Both the position numbers and the translations under genes were made by a program. From Prorocentrum cordatum (taxonomy: Eukaryota; Sar; Dinophyceae; Prorocentrales; Prorocentraceae), in assembly GCA_963575745.1 (NCBI GenBank), contig CAUYUJ010019281.1, forward strand, positions 148,501-212,500: a stretch of 64,000 bases of DNA, in the 5' to 3' direction. Within the stretch, counting starts at the first letter, position 1, and the number at the start of each line of letters is the position of its first letter. The notes beneath the pieces were generated by a model that worked only from the letters and a program-made list of their open reading frames with translations, was not told the origin of the DNA and ran no database searches. This document shows, piece after piece, positions 61,745-64,000 of the stretch.

Positions 61745-62060
61745 GCGTTGACAACGACGACGGCGATGACGACGACGACGACAACATCGGCGACGAGGAT
61801 GACGACGGCGATGGCGACGACGACGACAACGGAGACGATGACAACGGTGACGACGACGATGACTACGACGATGATGACGACGACGGTGACGACGACTCAA
61901 CGACGACGACGGCGACGGCGACGACGTCGGCGACCCGGCGGTGACGAGAATGACGACGCCGACGACGATGACGACGCCGACGGCGACAACGACGACGACG
62001 ATGACGACGACGACGGCGGCGACGACGCCGACGACGTCCCAGGCAAGCGGCGAACGTCCT
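61745..62060 (+). repeat. (GAC)n / (GACGAT)n low complexity
   Basis: GACGACGACG, GATGACGAC and GGCGACGAC units over about 315 bp. Confidence 0.9.
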
Positions 62061-62164
62061 GCTCCTCATTCGCCTCCTCCTCCTCCTCCTCCGACTCCGC
62101 CGCCTCCTCCTGACCCGCAGCCCCTTCCCCCAAGGATACGGAGGTCTATTGTGGATCCGCGTAG

Positions 62165-63048
62165 CGCGTCACTGTGCTGGGCCCCCCAGCAGACCTCGAA
62201 AGTGGCGACAGTTTCACAGATCGCAGCCCCCCAGGGATGGCGAGATCTAATTTGGGTCTGCGTGTGGCCTCCCTGTGCTGGGCCCCCCAGCAGGCCTCGA
62301 AAGCGGCGACTGTTTCACAGATCGCAGCCCCCCCAGGGATGGCGAGGTCTAACTTGAATCTGCGTGTGGCGTCACTGTGCTGGGCCCCCCAGCAGACCTC
62401 GAAAGTGGCGACTGTTTCACAGATCGCAGCCCCCCAGGGATGGCGAGGTCTAATTTGGGTCCGCGCGTGGCGTCACTGTGCTGGGCCCCCCAGCGGGCCT
62501 CGAAAGCGGCGACTGTTTCACAGATCGCAGCCCCCCAGGGATTGCGAGGTCTAATTTGGGTCCGCGCGTGGCGTCACTGTGCTGGGCCCCCCAGCAGGCC
62601 TCGAAAGTGGCGACAGTTTCACAGATCGCAGCCCCCCAGGGATGGCGAGGTCTAATTTGGGTCCGCGCGTGGCGTCACTGTGCTGGGCCCCCCAGCAGGC
62701 CTCGAAAGTGGCGACAGTTTCACAGATCGCAGCCCCCCAGGGATGGCGAGGTCTAATTTGGGTCCGCGCGTGGCGTCACTGTGCTGGGCCCCCCAGCAGG
62801 CCTCGAAAGTGGCGACAGTTTCACAGATCGCAGCCCCCCAGGGATGGCGAGGTCTAATTTGGGTCCGCGCGTGGCGTCACTGTGCTGGGCCCCCCAGCAG
62901 GCCTCGAAAGTGGCGACAGTTTCACAGATCGCAGCCTCCCAGGGATGGCGAGGTCTAATTTGGGTCCGCGCGTGGCGTCACTGTGCTGGGCCCCCCAGCA
63001 GGCCTTGAATGTAGCGACTGTCTCACAGATCGCAGCCCCCCGCAGGCA
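62165..63048 (+). repeat. 101-bp satellite, 9 units
   Basis: CTGTGCTGGGCCCCCCAGCA anchors at 62172, 62273, 62375, 62476, 62577, 62678, 62779, 62880 and 62981. Units 5 to 8 are nearly identical; the first, second and last differ most. The period is not a multiple of 3, so the many 92-codon frames are artefacts. Confidence 0.96.
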
Positions 63049-64000
63049 AGACAGGAGGAGGCAGGAGGGAGGCGGAAGGAGACGCGCGAGCAGTGCTCTA
63101 TTCAAAACGAATACCCAACCAAGGAGGTTTAGGAATAAAGCAGGAAGCAGGACGCAGGAGGAGGGAGGGAGGCGGGAGGAAGGAAGGTGGAGACCACAGT
63201 CCCTTACTCAAAACGAATACCCAACCAAGGAGGGTTGGGAAAAAGCATGGCGTAGAAGAGCACGGCAGAGCATAGCATGTCATAGGATGGCGTGGCATTG
63301 CATAGTGAGTGAAGCATTGCATCTAAAGCGTAGCAACACACAGCATGGTATCGCACAGCGATGCACAATACAGCATCGCATTGCATGCCGTGGCATGGCG
63401 CCGGATGACTGGGAGGGTAAGTGGCCCATCTACGAGAGGGCAGGGCCTGTCCGGAACGCCGGCCCCATGTCCTCCGCAACCGTGCCTGCCCGATGTGGGC
63501 GCTTTCGATTGCCAAGTGCCGTCCAGAGGGGTGGGAAGGAGGCCAGCGCTACAGCGGGGGCACGATTTTGAATGACCGAAGCTCGGAAATGAGGGCGGCG
63601 CTGCAGCGGGAACACCATTTTGGAAGAACCAGAAACGACAGGATTGCAAAAAAAGCAAATTGGAAAAAACAAATATTGAAATCTTGTGTGTAAGGAACAT
63701 TGCGCGGAGAGGATGGGACACTCTCCGGACAATTTCAGGGGAGAGTGGAGAGAAGTATTCATACTGTACAGTTGTAGGGGAACAAGCCAACCGAGAAGAC
63801 CCTCAAGCAATTGAGGGAGGGGGATCCGTCTGGTGGCTGACGCCTCGGATGGAGCTTCCTCGAGCCCAGCAGTGGAGCACGTAGCGTGCCCATCATATTG
63901 TGAACATACATTTCTTTTAAATTGGCTTGCGCCGTGTCGCATTTCGCATCTCTAGCTGGGTTCACTTACAATCGTAGCATGCAGGAGTCGAGCTGATGGC
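63049..64000. other. Right edge, no recognised gene
   Basis: CAAAACGAATACCCAACCAA followed by GGAGG occurs at 63105 and 63208. Between and after are GGAGGAGG text and GCATGGC/GCATTGC units (63245-63400). The remainder is unique and moderate in GC. Confidence 0.45.

Noticed and set aside
62165-63048. CRISPR array
   Set aside because: Units are contiguous 101-bp copies with no alternating unique spacers, and there are no cas genes; the genome looks eukaryotic.

Overview
The window looks like nuclear DNA of a dinoflagellate. It is GC-rich and very repeat-dense. It carries three degenerate copies of the dinoflagellate spliced leader (near 14.86, 31.96 and 54.85 kb) and a tyrosine-recombinase retroelement whose last gene is a C5-methyltransferase-like protein. 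In the left quarter there is a one-way row of intron-free genes, each preceded by a long pyrimidine-rich tract. The species cannot be fixed from sequence alone. All repeat counts and coordinates below were made by eye.

The most important object is a 16.45-kb multi-gene DNA transposon at 660-17109. It has 29-bp inverted ends (27 of 29 matching), mirrored pairs of 34-bp palindromes just inside each end, and six genes all on the + strand. These are ORF1 (Gly/Trp-rich), ORF2 (an inactive-looking relative of ORF6), ORF3 and ORF4 (unknown), ORF5 (CENP-B/pogo-type HTH plus DDE transposase with a DD35D triad) and ORF6 (endonuclease/exonuclease/phosphatase fold). About 70 copies of a 12-mer, CCGCAGTNGCGG, lie between 1605 and 16941, all in the same orientation as the genes, both inside and between them; none was seen in the other 47 kb. 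A 128-bp palindrome built from the same core as the terminal palindromes is centred within about 1 bp of the midpoint. The element sits inside an array of ~190-bp repeats that resumes on its right side.

From 17.7 to 27.6 kb are TGGTCTGG satellite, simple repeats, one 80-bp inverted-repeat element and unassigned sequence. From 27.6 to 38.05 kb is a large degenerate satellite (CTTGGAGGCC / GGCCGTCTTGG family) with higher-order units of about 385-430 bp, an ~835-bp tandem duplication and a recurring two-hairpin module. It is interrupted at about 29.57-34.23 kb by a decayed RT-RNase H-tyrosine recombinase-methyltransferase retroelement.

From 38 to 64 kb the sequence is a patchwork of small inverted-repeat elements (39.64, 41.55, 47.35 and 53.21 kb), tandem repeats (82 bp at 46 kb, 12 bp at 50-53 kb, 101 bp at 62-63 kb), simple repeats including a ~740-bp CA/CG-rich expansion at 59 kb, one possible gene (54993-56864) headed by a spliced-leader relic, and a lower-GC eroded coding-like patch at 44.2-45.3 kb. 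No tRNA, rRNA or CRISPR array was recognised.
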